Positions 54,797-64,000 of a stretch of 64,000 bases of DNA are shown here, in pieces. The notes beneath the pieces are model-generated. The model had not been told where the DNA came from, did not search any database, and saw nothing but the letters and a program-made list of their open reading frames with translations. This DNA is from Lophium mytilinum (Eukaryota; Ascomycota; Dothideomycetes; Mytilinidiales; Mytilinidiaceae), in the NCBI GenBank assembly GCA_010093605.1, contig MU004197.1, positions 1,240,001 through 1,304,000 on the forward strand, given 5' to 3'. The stretch's first letter is position 1, and every line of letters starts with the position of its first letter. The translations under genes and the position numbers were made by a program.

Positions 54797-55614
54797 ATAT
54801 ACCAACATGTGCACCGGTGGCGTTTTTGGCGATATGGTAGTTTCTTGGGACTGTATTGGACATCGTGGCTTCGACAGGCACTAAAAGCGGAACTGGCCGC
54901 ATGGAGGCCTTCTAGCATATCTTCGGCTATAAGGTTTTCTGGTAGGCTCACCTTCAGGCTGTGGCGTATACGCTCTTGAATACTATACACTTCAACAGAC
55001 TTACATGTTGCTTATTCAGTGGCTGGTATTTGGCAAAACACGAAGCCCTAGGCCATGCGTATATGCACACAGATATCATCACTGCTCGGCTCCAACGAGG
55101 AGAAGCCCAGCTGAGTCAGTACCCAATGGGCAAGGGAGCAGTCTGCCCGGTTTGCGCGGCTTGGAACTTGACATCTCGCGCCTCCATATCTGAAACTTAT
55201 GCGGGGTACCCCGACCAGTGGAAAGCTGATGTGCATATCTGTCATTGTACTTTCAAACCACACTTAGAGGCATTATAGACCTGGCCTACCTTTGCTATCT
55301 CACGACACCATCGACACTCCAGATATATACGTTAAAAGGGGGAGGGCACGTCCAGGAACCCTACATTGCGCGCCAGCGCGCTTCTTACTACGAATTACTT
55401 ACAAAAGAATCGAACTACCCGATCTGCGCGCGTGCGCTGCCTACCGTTATGGTACCTACCAAAAGGATAGACTTGAATCCTCCTACATGCTATGGAGCAA
55501 CCATGTTTCAAAAGAACTTACCCCATTCATAGAGGCTTCCGGGACTGCTGGTCTAGAGGTTAGAATTGAAAGTCGATGCCCAACTTCTGGGGCTGTGCAG
55601 GGTCGGCTAGGCGA
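54797..55614. other. Intergenic, convergent 3' regions
   Basis: 818 bp between the BRX1 stop and the stop of the Pro/Tyr-rich orphan. Frames at 54961-55822 on the plus strand show no domain and partly overlap the orphan. Confidence 0.55.
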
Positions 55615-56160
55615 TCATCTGCGATTTTGCCCGCCGAAACGTCGACGCGGCTTCGCGAAGACACGACCATTTCGAGGGGCAGGGCCGGTGGGGGGAGGGC
55701 CTGCGAAGGGGCTAGGGGCCACAAAGGGGTTAGGGCCTGTAGAGAAAGCAGAGCCCGTAGAGAGAGTAGGGCCTGTAGAATCTACATCCATAGCATCGGG
55801 ATCAGGATTCCGACCACCGTAAGAAGGGTAGCTGAAAGCCGTAGACAGGTGGCTGTAAGCCGTAGGCGTCACATCCTCCATCGGGCCATAGCTCGGCTGC
55901 GTGGGCCCAAAAGCTTGCGAGGGAGTACCGTATTGCTCGTTGTTGAAACGAACACCGCCGTTCCTCGCAAAGTCCATGTTGGGACCAGACGGCGCGACTT
56001 GGGAATAGAAAGGCAGAGCCGGACCCGTGAAGATCACGCCTTCCATCGCATCGTAGCTAGGCCGTCTCAGCGGGATGCTGGGCTCGCCGGTGGCGCTGTA
56101 TTGCTGCGAGTAGAAGGGTTTGGCGATGTGGTGGGAGGGAACGGGAGTCCCGTGAAACAT
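55615..56160 (-). CDS. Pro/Tyr/Gly-rich hypothetical protein
   Basis: Open frame of 181 aa from the ATG at 56160 to TGA at 55615. The sequence is rich in Pro, Gly, Ser, Tyr and Phe, with recurring Phe-Tyr-Ser-Gln, Pro-Ser-Tyr-Gly and Ser-Thr-Gly-Pro motifs, and ends in a basic Arg/Lys cluster (AKPRRRFGGQNRR). No domain is recognised; the composition suggests a disordered, possibly RNA- or nuclear-associated protein, which is inference only. Just upstream on the minus strand, GCTAAC followed by ACAATAG (about 56182-56196) looks like a fungal branch point and acceptor, with the frame open through it. An additional 5' exon is therefore likely, but I could not fix its donor. A 210-aa plus-strand frame overlaps and is judged a shadow. 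Confidence 0.5.
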   Translation of the reverse strand: MFHGTPVPSHHIAKPFYSQQYSATGEPSIPLRRPSYDAMEGVIFTGPALPFYSQVAPSGPNMDFARNGGVRFNNEQYGTPSQAFGPTQPSYGPMEDVTPTAYSHLSTAFSYPSYGGRNPDPDAMDVDSTGPTLSTGSAFSTGPNPFVAPSPFAGPPPTGPAPRNGRVFAKPRRRFGGQNRR

Positions 56161-57450
56161 TCCGAGACGCTGTTGGGGGTTCTCTATTGTGTTAGCTATG
56201 CGTTCTAGGGACTTGGGTCAGGTGAGGATTTGGAGACGGGGCATGCGGTCGTTTGATTTTATAGATGTGTTTGGATAGGCGTGAGCTATGTGTACGGAAC
56301 AATAGGACAAAGGATGGGACGGGAATTATTAGAGTCGAACAAGGAAACAATGAGAGGAATGTTTTATGTTCCATCTGCAGCCAATCATAGCTGGATTGAA
56401 GGAATACTAGCGTCGACGAAGTTGCTCCTGAAGCATGATTGAGAGAAGAAATGGGGAGGCTCCTTAAGGCGTGCACTGTGCCTTCTATCACAGATTCCCC
56501 AGAAATACGTCACAGTACTCAAGGAAAGACGATTTCATGTTCATGATGTAGCCTCAACAGCGGTGTAGAGCGTAGTATAAAGTTCCTCCGGGGGTTTGAA
56601 GTGGAATGAATGCGCTGACTAAGCAATGCATCTTATTTCGACCCTATACATGCGATTATCTCCAAGTCACAAGAAGGAAGTTGTTTAACATCATGATAGA
56701 GATCACACAGGTACCTTGCTAACCTAGTAACGAATCTTGGGACTCACGTACACATTGTACCCCAAAATACTTCGAGGTATTGTGCACGGCCCATCTTCCA
56801 TCAAAAATCCGACCCGATGACTGGCTGTCCCCTTTCTAACTCCACCACGATATCATTCGTCCCAAGTGCATCCATCCCCCCCATCTCTCCTTTACCGGTA
56901 CCTGATCTTGACATGTACAGGATGCTAACATGGTCTCGCCGCCTAGACCTCCTTGTATTGGAATGGGCTGGGGAACGGACAGGGCCAAGCTTTCGGACAG
57001 TCTGCCCGAAGGCCCCATAAATCGCATCGGAGTCTAATCGTGCGAAGAATTTTCGAAGCATCTCCAGCATCCAGACGGGCGAATGGACAGTTTGTCGACT
57101 TCGAAAGCACAATCCCCCGTCCTGCAGTCTGCAGAGCGGAGAGGTGGCCCCTATCTAACCACAACGGTCCATAGAATCCGAGGTCAAGCTCTTATCGTTA
57201 TCGGCCTGCAGCCAACAGCTTCACGTTACGAAATGCGGAGGAGGGGTCGGGCGATAATGCCGTCGCAATCGTCGTGGACATGCCGGACTAGGTAAACATT
57301 TCTAGGGCCCTTACGCGCCTGGACTGCGAGAAGACAGAATTATTGAACAGCATAGAATATATTTGTTCCTCCAGCTGCCCTTCTCCTCTTGCACAGTAGA
57401 GACCCCTTCCTCAACCGTCTCCCTCCCAAATCCCCTCCACAGACCTCACA
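56161..57450. other. Intergenic, about 1.3 kb
   Basis: Contains the possible 5' exon of the minus-strand orphan near 56200-56300 (with a TATAAAA near 56255) and the promoter of the amine oxidase. Overlapping frames at 56801-57295 lack domains. Confidence 0.5.
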
Positions 57451-59673
57451 ATGGCTCTCGACCGCCTAAAGCAAGCAGCATCCCACATCACCGGCCAGAC
57501 TGAGCCTCCTTACCCATTCGATCCCCTCTCTGAAAGCGAAATCGAGAAGGCGGTTGGTATCATTCGCAAGGAGCATGACAATCTCTTCTTCAATGCGGTT
57601 ACGCTATGGGAGCCGCGCAAAGCGGAGATGATGGCGTGGGTCGCAGATCCAGAACACACACCTAGGCCGCACAGAATTGCAGACGTGGTAGCAATTGGCA
57701 AAGGTAGCAAGGTGTACGATGGTCACGTGGATTTGAACGAGGGCAAGCTTTTGTCCTGGGAATTGACTGAGGGCGTGCAACCCCTGGTATGTTCTTTTTT
57801 ATAGGGTGGAATGAGTTTTGCTGATATACACTAGATCACCATGGAAGACTTGCAAATTGTAGAGTCGGTGGTTCGGAAAGACCCTAAAGTCATTGAACAA
57901 TGTGGGATTCTTGGCATACCGGCGGAAGATATGTATAAAGTGTACTGTGACCGTGAGTATGATTGGTTGAGATTTTTGAGATTGAATTCTAAACACCACT
58001 ACAGCTTGGACGATTGGATACGATGAGCGATTCGGGAGCAACGTACGCCTTCAACAGGCACTGATGTACTACCGCCCACACGTCGACGACAGCCAATACA
58101 GCTACCCCCTGGACTTCTGCCCGATTTTTAACGCCGATACTCAAGAGATCATCCACATCGACGTACCACCTGTCCGGCGCCCAGTCAACAAAGCCCCACC
58201 AAACAACTACCATGCCGCATCAATTGAGGCTGAAGGTGGCTACCGTACTGATGTCAAGCCTATCAACATCACACAGCCAGAGGGTGTCTCTTTCACAATG
58301 GACGGACGAATAATCAGCTGGCAAAACTGGAAACTACATATTGGCTTCAACTACCGGGAGGGTATGGTTCTGTCCAACATCACCTTCAACGACAAGGGCA
58401 ACGAGCGACCAGTCTTCTGGCGCATGTCTCTCGCGGAGATGGTTGTGCCATATGGCAATCCCGAGCATCCTCACCAGCGTAAGCATGCGTTCGATCTAGG
58501 AGAGTATGGAGGAGGATATATGACCAACTCGTTGAGCCTGGGATGTGACTGCAAGGGAGCCATCCACTACCTCGATGCCGCATTTGTCAATCGCGCCGGC
58601 GCACCGACAACCATCAAGAACGCAATTTGCGTACACGAGGAGGATAACGGCATCTTATTCAAGCACACCGACTTCCGCGACGACAGCGTGACGGTCACCC
58701 GCGCCAGGAAGCTCATCATCTCGCACATCTTCACCGCCGCCAACTACGAATACTGCGTCTACTGGATCTTCCATCAAGATGGCACTGTGCAGCTTGAGAT
58801 CAAGCTTACCGGTATCCTAAACACGTACGCTATGCTCCCCGGCGAAGACCTTCATGGCTGGGGCACGGAGGTGTACCCAGGTGTCAACGCCCACAACCAC
58901 CAGCATCTCTTCTGTCTTCGCGTCGATCCCAATATTGACGGACCTAAGAACACTATCTTCCAAGTCGATGCTGCGCGAGGAGCAGGTGAGGTCGGCTCGA
59001 AGGAGAACCCGTACGGCAATGCTTTCTACGCGAAGAAGACTCGATTCGAGACCCCCGAACAGGCCAAGAGTGATTACGACGGTGCTAGCAGCAGGACGTG
59101 GGAGATGAGCAACGAGAGCAAGCTCAACCCATACAGCCATAAGCCCGTCAGCTATAAGCTTGTGAGTAGGGAGGTGCCAGTGCTACTGCCCAAGGAGAAT
59201 GGACTGGTGTGGAAGCGTGCCGGTTTCGCTCGACACGCTGTGCATGTTACAAAGTGTAAGCATCCGATCTCACACACAAATACACGCACAAGTGCTAATA
59301 ATTCACAGACGACGACTCTCAAATTCACCCTGCCGGCCGTCACGTGCCCCAAACATCCGGCGAGCCCTCCGAAGGCCTCCCTGCCTGGATCGCTGCCAAT
59401 CCTAACCAGAACATCGCCAACGAGGACGTTGTGCTCTGGCACACCTTCGGTATTACCCACTTCCCGAGTCCCGAGGACTTCCCTGTCATGCCTGCTGAGC
59501 CGATGACCTTGCTTCTACGCCCGAGGAACTTCTTCACGAGGAACCCGTGCTTGGACGTCCCACCCAGCTACTGCAGTGTGCCGAGTGGCGTCAAGCAGGG
59601 CGTGAGCTTGGTGGACAAGCTGTCAACATTAGCATTTGGAGGAGAGCAAAAGAAGGACTGCTGCAAGAAATGA
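57451..59673 (+). CDS. Copper-containing primary-amine oxidase
   Basis: Four exons (57451-57786, 57835-57952, 58005-59255, 59309-59673) give 689 aa, the usual length. It oxidises primary amines to aldehydes with release of ammonia and hydrogen peroxide. The topaquinone precursor is Tyr399 in ANYEY. The catalytic base is Asp315 in AFDLGEYG, 84 residues earlier as in characterised enzymes. The copper ligands are His450 and His452 in HNHQH and His619 in GITHFP. N2/N3-like domains occupy about 1-220. There is no N-terminal signal peptide; the tail ends Lys-Lys-Asp-Cys-Cys-Lys-Lys without an obvious PTS1, so cytosolic or peroxisomal location is open. Introns are 48-53 bp. The enzyme would support growth on amines as nitrogen source. 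Confidence 0.95.
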
Positions 59674-60365
59674 GGACTTACAGGACATGGATTAATTTGA
59701 TGCCTTCTTAAAAGCTTGATGACTGGCATAGCGACATTTTTTGGGAGGCTGGATTATGGGACTGTGGCTTTAATGCTGTGATACGGAGCGGACTATAGCG
59801 ACGATTCTTTACTTTCTTGGTATATATTGAGCGAGGATTTACGAATGGATTCCGACACAATTAACTTCTGCATGCTGTTGTAAGATCTCAATATCGATAC
59901 TCCACTGGTTCTCACGTGCGATTGGCGGAATTGGTGAAGGTCGGGATTGATAAGCCCTACGCGCGAGTCATGGCCCTCACCGCACACAGCACTTCAAACC
60001 ACGTTCAGGAAATGGAATTAGTATGAGCAGAAGAGATTTGATGATCACGATGAGCATAAAGGAGCTCTTGATATACCGCGGCTTTATCAGAGAGAACTGT
60101 GAATCAATAACGTTTGTGGGAGCTTGGGGGGGGGCTTGTATCAAAAGGGAAAGCCGAATGACGCTCAGCGAAGTGGAGGTTCCCTCGAGCAAGGTCAACC
60201 TCCATCCATCCAACACCACCACCAGCATCGCAATAATTTATTGCACCAGACCGCTGCAGCCTCTCATCCTTCAATTCCCCATTCTCGAGCTTCCCTTGTG
60301 CTACGACATGTCCCCAACCTGAGCATGCGCACGCGATACGCCGTTCCAACCCTCACCGGCACATA
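59674..60365. other. Intergenic, amine oxidase to carrier
   Basis: 692 bp containing the amine oxidase 3' region and the carrier promoter. Frames at 59977-60349 on both strands lack domains. Confidence 0.6.
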
Positions 60366-61550
60366 ATGCCGCGCGCCCTCCCACCGCTCGAGGGCCCCGT
60401 CCACGACCCGCCCCCGCGTCCTTCGAAACTGTCGCCATCTGTTGTAGAAAGTGTAGCTGGCTTTACCGCAGGGGTAGTGAGCTGCCTGACAGTGCACCCC
60501 TTAGACCTGCTCAAAAATCGATTGCAGCGTGCGCATACCCACATCTTCCTTCGCGCTAGTTTTTCACGTCTTCGGAGCTAACTTACTGGATTTTAGTAAA
60601 CACCAAAACACGATCAAAACCGGGCGACTCGTTCCGCATTATACGAAATGTTGTTATAAATGAAGGCGGGGTGCGGGCGCTGTATCGAGGTCTATGGCCC
60701 AATATGCTGGGGAACTCGTTGGGGTGGGGACTGTACTTCCTTTGGTACCGGAATATGAAGGATTTGCTGCAGGCGCGTCGAGGACACGGCGAACATTTGT
60801 CGTCTGGCGAGTTCTTCTCCGCGTCTGTGATAGCCGGTACGTTCCTTTGCCTTTCTCCACCGGGCGTCCTCATGTGCTTTCATACTAACCAGTCTTCCTA
60901 CAGGCCTTCTCACCGGTGCATGCACGAACCCGATATGGGTCGTTAAAACACGCATGCTGGAGCGTGGCGCCAATCATCCGGACGCCTACACTGGTTTGTG
61001 GTCTGGCATGAAGCACGTCTACCAGACACGCGGGCTCAAAGGGCTGTGGGCTGGATTCACGCCCTCCTCCCTCGGCGTTGCTCACGGAGCGGTTCAGTTC
61101 TCGATTTACGAGAAAATGAAGCACCGACGTGGTGCAATGATTGGCGGTGAGCATAATCTGACGAATTGGGAGTACATATACATGAGCGGTGGCTCGAAGT
61201 TGTTAGCCGGCGCCATCACATATCCTTACCAACCGATAAGAGCTAGGATGCAGACGTATGATGCGAACAAGAACTATAATGGGCTGTTTGATGTGTTGAG
61301 GAAGACTTGGAAGAATGAGGGATTTTTGGCATTTTACAAAGGGTGGGTAGTCCTTGACGCCTCCTAGCTTCTGGTCGAGGGATCATGACTTTTCTCATTG
61401 TAAAGTTACATTGGCTAACATCAAAGCAGTGTCATCCCGAACACCGTCCGGGTCATACCAACTACCATCGTCACGTTTCTGGTGTACGAAAATACGAAGC
61501 TTTATCTACCGACCTTTTTCGAGGATGAAATGGCTCACGAAGAGGATTAA
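60366..61550 (+). CDS. FLX1: Mitochondrial FAD/folate carrier (FLX1/SLC25A32)
   Basis: Four exons (60366-60528, 60597-60836, 60904-61342, 61430-61550) give 320 aa. It is a mitochondrial carrier with three signature repeats: Pro-Leu-Asp-Leu-Leu-Lys at about 45-50, Pro-Ile-Trp-Val-Val-Lys-Thr-Arg in the second repeat and Pro-Tyr-Gln-Pro-Ile-Arg-Ala-Arg in the third. The second helix reads Gly-Asn-Ser-Leu-Gly-Trp-Gly-Leu-Tyr-Phe, and Asn-Pro-Ile-Trp with Trp in the second signature is characteristic of the FAD/folate/pyrimidine-type subgroup. Family role: exchange of FAD or folate across the inner mitochondrial membrane. The donors of introns 1 and 3 (GTGCGC and GTGGGT) are weak but give the only in-frame joins that restore the family sequence. 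Confidence 0.9.
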
Positions 61551-62185
61551 ATCATTGGGGCTTGGCGTTATTTTGTGGGGATACTTGCATTGTCTGGATT
61601 TGAGCGGTTTGGCAAGAGCTAGAACGATACCACTCGTAAGCGCCATATAGATATGAAATCTACAACTGTTTTGGAGAAGATAGCTTTTTTGGTGCTTAGG
61701 AGCTGTGAGCTTATTTAGGTCTCAGGCTTATAGGTTGGTTGTTTTGCAAAGGTTTGGTATCCCGCGGCATCTCCTCATAGTATTCAGTAGCTAACACTCG
61801 ATTTAGATGTGGCTTCTTGGTATCCAGCAAAGCAGGACTAAGATTTGACGACTACGGTGCAAGAAATGGGACATCGAATCAACATCACTATACCAACTTG
61901 GATCCATATCGATAATCTGAGTACGAGTGCTGCATATCGATCCTTCATTTCACCTCAACCGGAGGATCTCCCCGGCAGTCAAGGAGCTTTTGAGTCGCTT
62001 ACATTGTATGGTCACGTTCTCGCCGGCCCTTGCTTATGGTGAAGGTCTCAGAGGCCTTCCTCGTTGTGCTTTGGCCTCAGAGCTGTGCAGATGACCAACC
62101 TATCATTCACTGACTTAAGGTGTAAGGGGCAGTTTTATCCACTCACTTCAGATTCACTGTCGTAGAGGGTGTGAGACCGCTTGCT

Positions 62186-62470
62186 TTCACGCAGCGTCTA
62201 CGCTGGGTCTATTTAAGGCAGTCTTTCTATGAAGGATACTTCCCTTCATCACCAGACCCAACATACCCCACACCACCATCGGCCCCCTGATCTCAAGCCT
62301 TTGTCAACATCAGCTCGCGCGTTACCATTCACGTAGTGTCTACGCTGGATCTATTTAAAGTACCCTTCTCAGGCTGGACAGGCCTTCCGTTCATCAACTC
62401 CGCACCCACCAGCCCCCACTCTACCCTACCACCATCTGCCCCGAACTCGAATCTAAGTCAATTTATTTTG
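62186..62470 (+). repeat. 142-bp tandem duplication in promoter
   Basis: The 31-bp segment at 62186-62216 recurs at 62328-62358 with three differences, all transitions, and both copies end in TATTTAA. The sequence after each also matches in outline (a CTTC-rich stretch, CACCAGACCC/CACCCACCAG, an ACCACCATC motif and a CTAAGTCAA/CTTTGTCAA end), giving two units of about 142 bp. Confidence 0.8.
62210..62358 (+). promoter_or_regulatory. Two TATTTAA TATA-like boxes
   Basis: TATTTAA occurs at 62210-62216 and 62352-62358, 142 bp apart, one in each copy of the promoter duplication. The nearer one lies 165 bp before the ATG at 62523. Either could serve as a core promoter for the last gene. Confidence 0.5.
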
Positions 62471-62522
62471 TTTCAAGAACGCCCTTCCCATTCTTAATTC
62501 CTCACCCACACCGAGAGCCGAC

Positions 62523-64000
62523 ATGCCTTTGGCAAACAGGATTCATAAGCTCAAGCGGTATTTGGGAATGCCAATAACCCCTGAAACGGCCCCAGCTCGA
62601 CAAGAGCACTCGAGGCCTCAGACTGCAGGCCCAGCTGCACCTCCAACCCGCTTTCGACGCATTTTACGAGGATGCACTTACGCTGGTGTCAAATCAACCA
62701 ACCAGACGGCAATCAGCACCCCGATACCTATCGGCGTTCCTGCTTTCGTGGAACAGATCACAGCTGAGTCACTATCGCACTTTCTGATTTGGCTATTCTA
62801 CTACGACATCGTCGAACTGCCAGTCTCTCCTGCGGATTGGTATAAACATCTGCCCTCCATGGAGATGCGTGGATGGATCCAACTCGGAAGTTTCTTACAG
62901 ACTACTCTCCCGGCTGGATTTCAGCTGGATCGTCTCGATGAGATCATTGATGGACTTCACTTGAGGAAGAATTTCGTCATGCAATGCATCGACAAGGTTT
63001 CCAAACCGGACCTCATGCGATGGTCTGACGTCGCGACTGACATCCAGTTTGCTATGGCCAACTCGCTGCGAGAGAAGGATCGCCTGGAGCTCGTCGAAGC
63101 GTGTCTCGAAGCAATTCAGGACACAAATATGGCTCTCAAACCTCGAACTGGCTCAGTCTTTGAGGGCTGGCAAATCGATGTCACCGAGCGTGTCGCCGAT
63201 TATCTCGGTGTGGTCGTCAAACCACGACTTTCCAGAATTCAGGGTATCCGTATGTTGAGCGGCAAGTCTGAGGATGATCAGCGGTCCGTTCAATATATCT
63301 TCGAGGCTATGCAAGCTGAGCGTCCTGTGCCTCTGGTGCGCTATGGGATATTCCCAACCCACCCCCTTAGAAATCGGAATAGCTCAGAGCTATCAGTCAT
63401 CAGCCCAGAACAGGCAGCTCAGGAAGCTGACGAGGAACTGCAATATTCGATGGCGCAGCTTCGGAACCGAAATAGAGACCTTAGGGTGCATGTGGAAGTT
63501 CTGCAAGCTAAGAACGAAGAACTGTTGGCGAATCGGCCTCTTCCCCAACCTCCGTCTAGGTTTCCATCGCTCATGCCGAGCCGCAAGCCAGTCCCAGGCC
63601 ATGGCCACACGGAGCAGACTTCGAGCGGGACATCGACTTTCGGAGACGCAAGTGAACGCGCATCATCCCGTCCGTTGACTGTATTCCGTCCGTTGCCTGC
63701 ACTTCCAGCGGACAAGGTTGAGGTTCAGCAGCGTCCTAAGGCATCCCATGGTTTAATTCCTATGCCACCTCCCTTCACTAACCGGAAGCTCTCGGGAGAT
63801 GGACGTCCTCTCGTACCAGATCGCACCTCGTCAAAGCCGGCGAGCCTGCATATTTTGAACTCACACGCCCAGTCTGGTCCTAGCAATGAGACCATACTTG
63901 CCCAGCGTGTCGCATTTGATGTCAAGGGGAAGGGCAAGGCCAAAGAGATCGACATCAAAAGCAAAGGGAAGGCGAAGGAGATGGTGTTCGACCCATACCC
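62523..64000 (+). CDS. Unrecognised protein, truncated by window end
   Basis: An uninterrupted frame from the ATG at 62523 to the last base gives about 492 codons with no stop, so the 3' end lies outside the window. The N-terminus is basic, with a short Pro/Ala/Arg-rich region. A folded-looking, Leu/Trp-rich region covers about 75-265 (Phe-Leu-Ile-Trp-Leu-Phe-Tyr-Tyr-Asp and Glu-Met-Arg-Gly-Trp-Ile-Gln-Leu segments). A probable coiled coil lies at about 300-340 (Gln-Leu-Arg-Asn-Arg-Asn-Arg-Asp-Leu...Val-Leu-Gln-Ala-Lys-Asn-Glu-Glu), followed by a Pro/Ser-rich disordered tail. Near the edge two repeats of a Lys-Gly-Lys-(Gly-Lys)-Ala-Lys-Glu motif occur. No family is recognised. Acceptable codon use across nearly 1.5 kb and the upstream TATA-like boxes support a real gene. 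Confidence 0.75.
   Translation, partial: MPLANRIHKLKRYLGMPITPETAPARQEHSRPQTAGPAAPPTRFRRILRGCTYAGVKSTNQTAISTPIPIGVPAFVEQITAESLSHFLIWLFYYDIVELPVSPADWYKHLPSMEMRGWIQLGSFLQTTLPAGFQLDRLDEIIDGLHLRKNFVMQCIDKVSKPDLMRWSDVATDIQFAMANSLREKDRLELVEACLEAIQDTNMALKPRTGSVFEGWQIDVTERVADYLGVVVKPRLSRIQGIRMLSGKSEDDQRSVQYIFEAMQAERPVPLVRYGIFPTHPLRNRNSSELSVISPEQAAQEADEELQYSMAQLRNRNRDLRVHVEVLQAKNEELLANRPLPQPPSRFPSLMPSRKPVPGHGHTEQTSSGTSTFGDASERASSRPLTVFRPLPALPADKVEVQQRPKASHGLIPMPPPFTNRKLSGDGRPLVPDRTSSKPASLHILNSHAQSGPSNETILAQRVAFDVKGKGKAKEIDIKSKGKAKEMVFDPY

Larger units (their letters stand above)
61551..62522. other. Intergenic, with duplicated promoter module
   Basis: 972 bp containing the carrier 3' region and the promoter of the last gene. 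A short frame at 61845-62042 has no domain. The last 340 bp hold a tandem duplication with two TATTTAA boxes. Confidence 0.6.

Noticed and set aside
55576-56208. 210-aa plus-strand frame
   Set aside because: It mirrors the Pro/Tyr-rich minus-strand orphan and is dominated by Arg/Ser/His with no domain. The minus frame has better composition and a plausible upstream acceptor.
1-64000. CRISPR arrays, bacterial operons, phage or plasmid modules
   Set aside because: None seen. Intron structure and protein families show the DNA is fungal nuclear.

Overview
The window is nuclear DNA of a filamentous ascomycete (Pezizomycotina, most likely Dothideomycetes). Genes have many short introns (about 46-220 bp) with GTAAGT/GTATGT-type donors, CTAAC-like branch points and YAG acceptors. 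The proteins are typical fungal orthologues, and an AT-rich block carries the signature of repeat-induced point mutation (RIP). The organism is inferred from gene structure and protein families only.

Layout. Bases 1-8540 are a stop-riddled, TpA-saturated block holding the remains of a plus-strand non-LTR retrotransposon of the Tad1/I type (zinc-knuckle ORF1, endonuclease, reverse transcriptase), two minisatellites, a 10-N scaffold gap flanked by near-duplicate 208-bp arms, and a RIP-eroded tRNA-like sequence. Composition then switches abruptly to gene-bearing DNA, which starts with a ten-exon vacuolar ABCC transporter (YCF1 type, 9549-14920, minus).

Bases 15-36 kb hold a DUF3602 protein, a thioredoxin-fold Plp1/TXNDC9-like protein divergent from a Golgi GDP-mannose transporter, an RFX-family transcription factor divergent from the ER-shaping protein YOP1, an F-box-like orphan, a tiny Gly-rich MGC protein, a TPT/SLC35-type transporter and a GT8-type glycosyltransferase. 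A compact 240-bp element with perfect 27-bp terminal inverted repeats and a GGTAT flanking duplication (a MITE candidate) lies downstream of the GDP-mannose transporter.

Bases 39-64 kb hold CBF5 (H/ACA pseudouridine synthase), a type II DnaJ co-chaperone, an unrecognised 880-aa Cys/His-cluster protein, the INO80 ATPase divergent from BRX1 (60S biogenesis), a Pro/Tyr-rich orphan, a copper amine oxidase, a mitochondrial FLX1/folate-type carrier, and an unrecognised open frame that runs off the window end.

Most genes are unrelated housekeeping functions in ordinary fungal order. Several pairs share divergent promoters (TXNDC9-like/VRG4-like, RFX/YOP1, INO80/BRX1). I see no metabolite cluster and no clearly new multi-gene system. 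The most unusual material is the RIP block with its context-restricted residue of CpA, the MITE candidate, the duplicated promoter module at 62.2-62.5 kb, and several odd exons: a 9-nt microexon, a 4-nt coding first exon, a GC-AG intron and an in-frame 60-nt intron.
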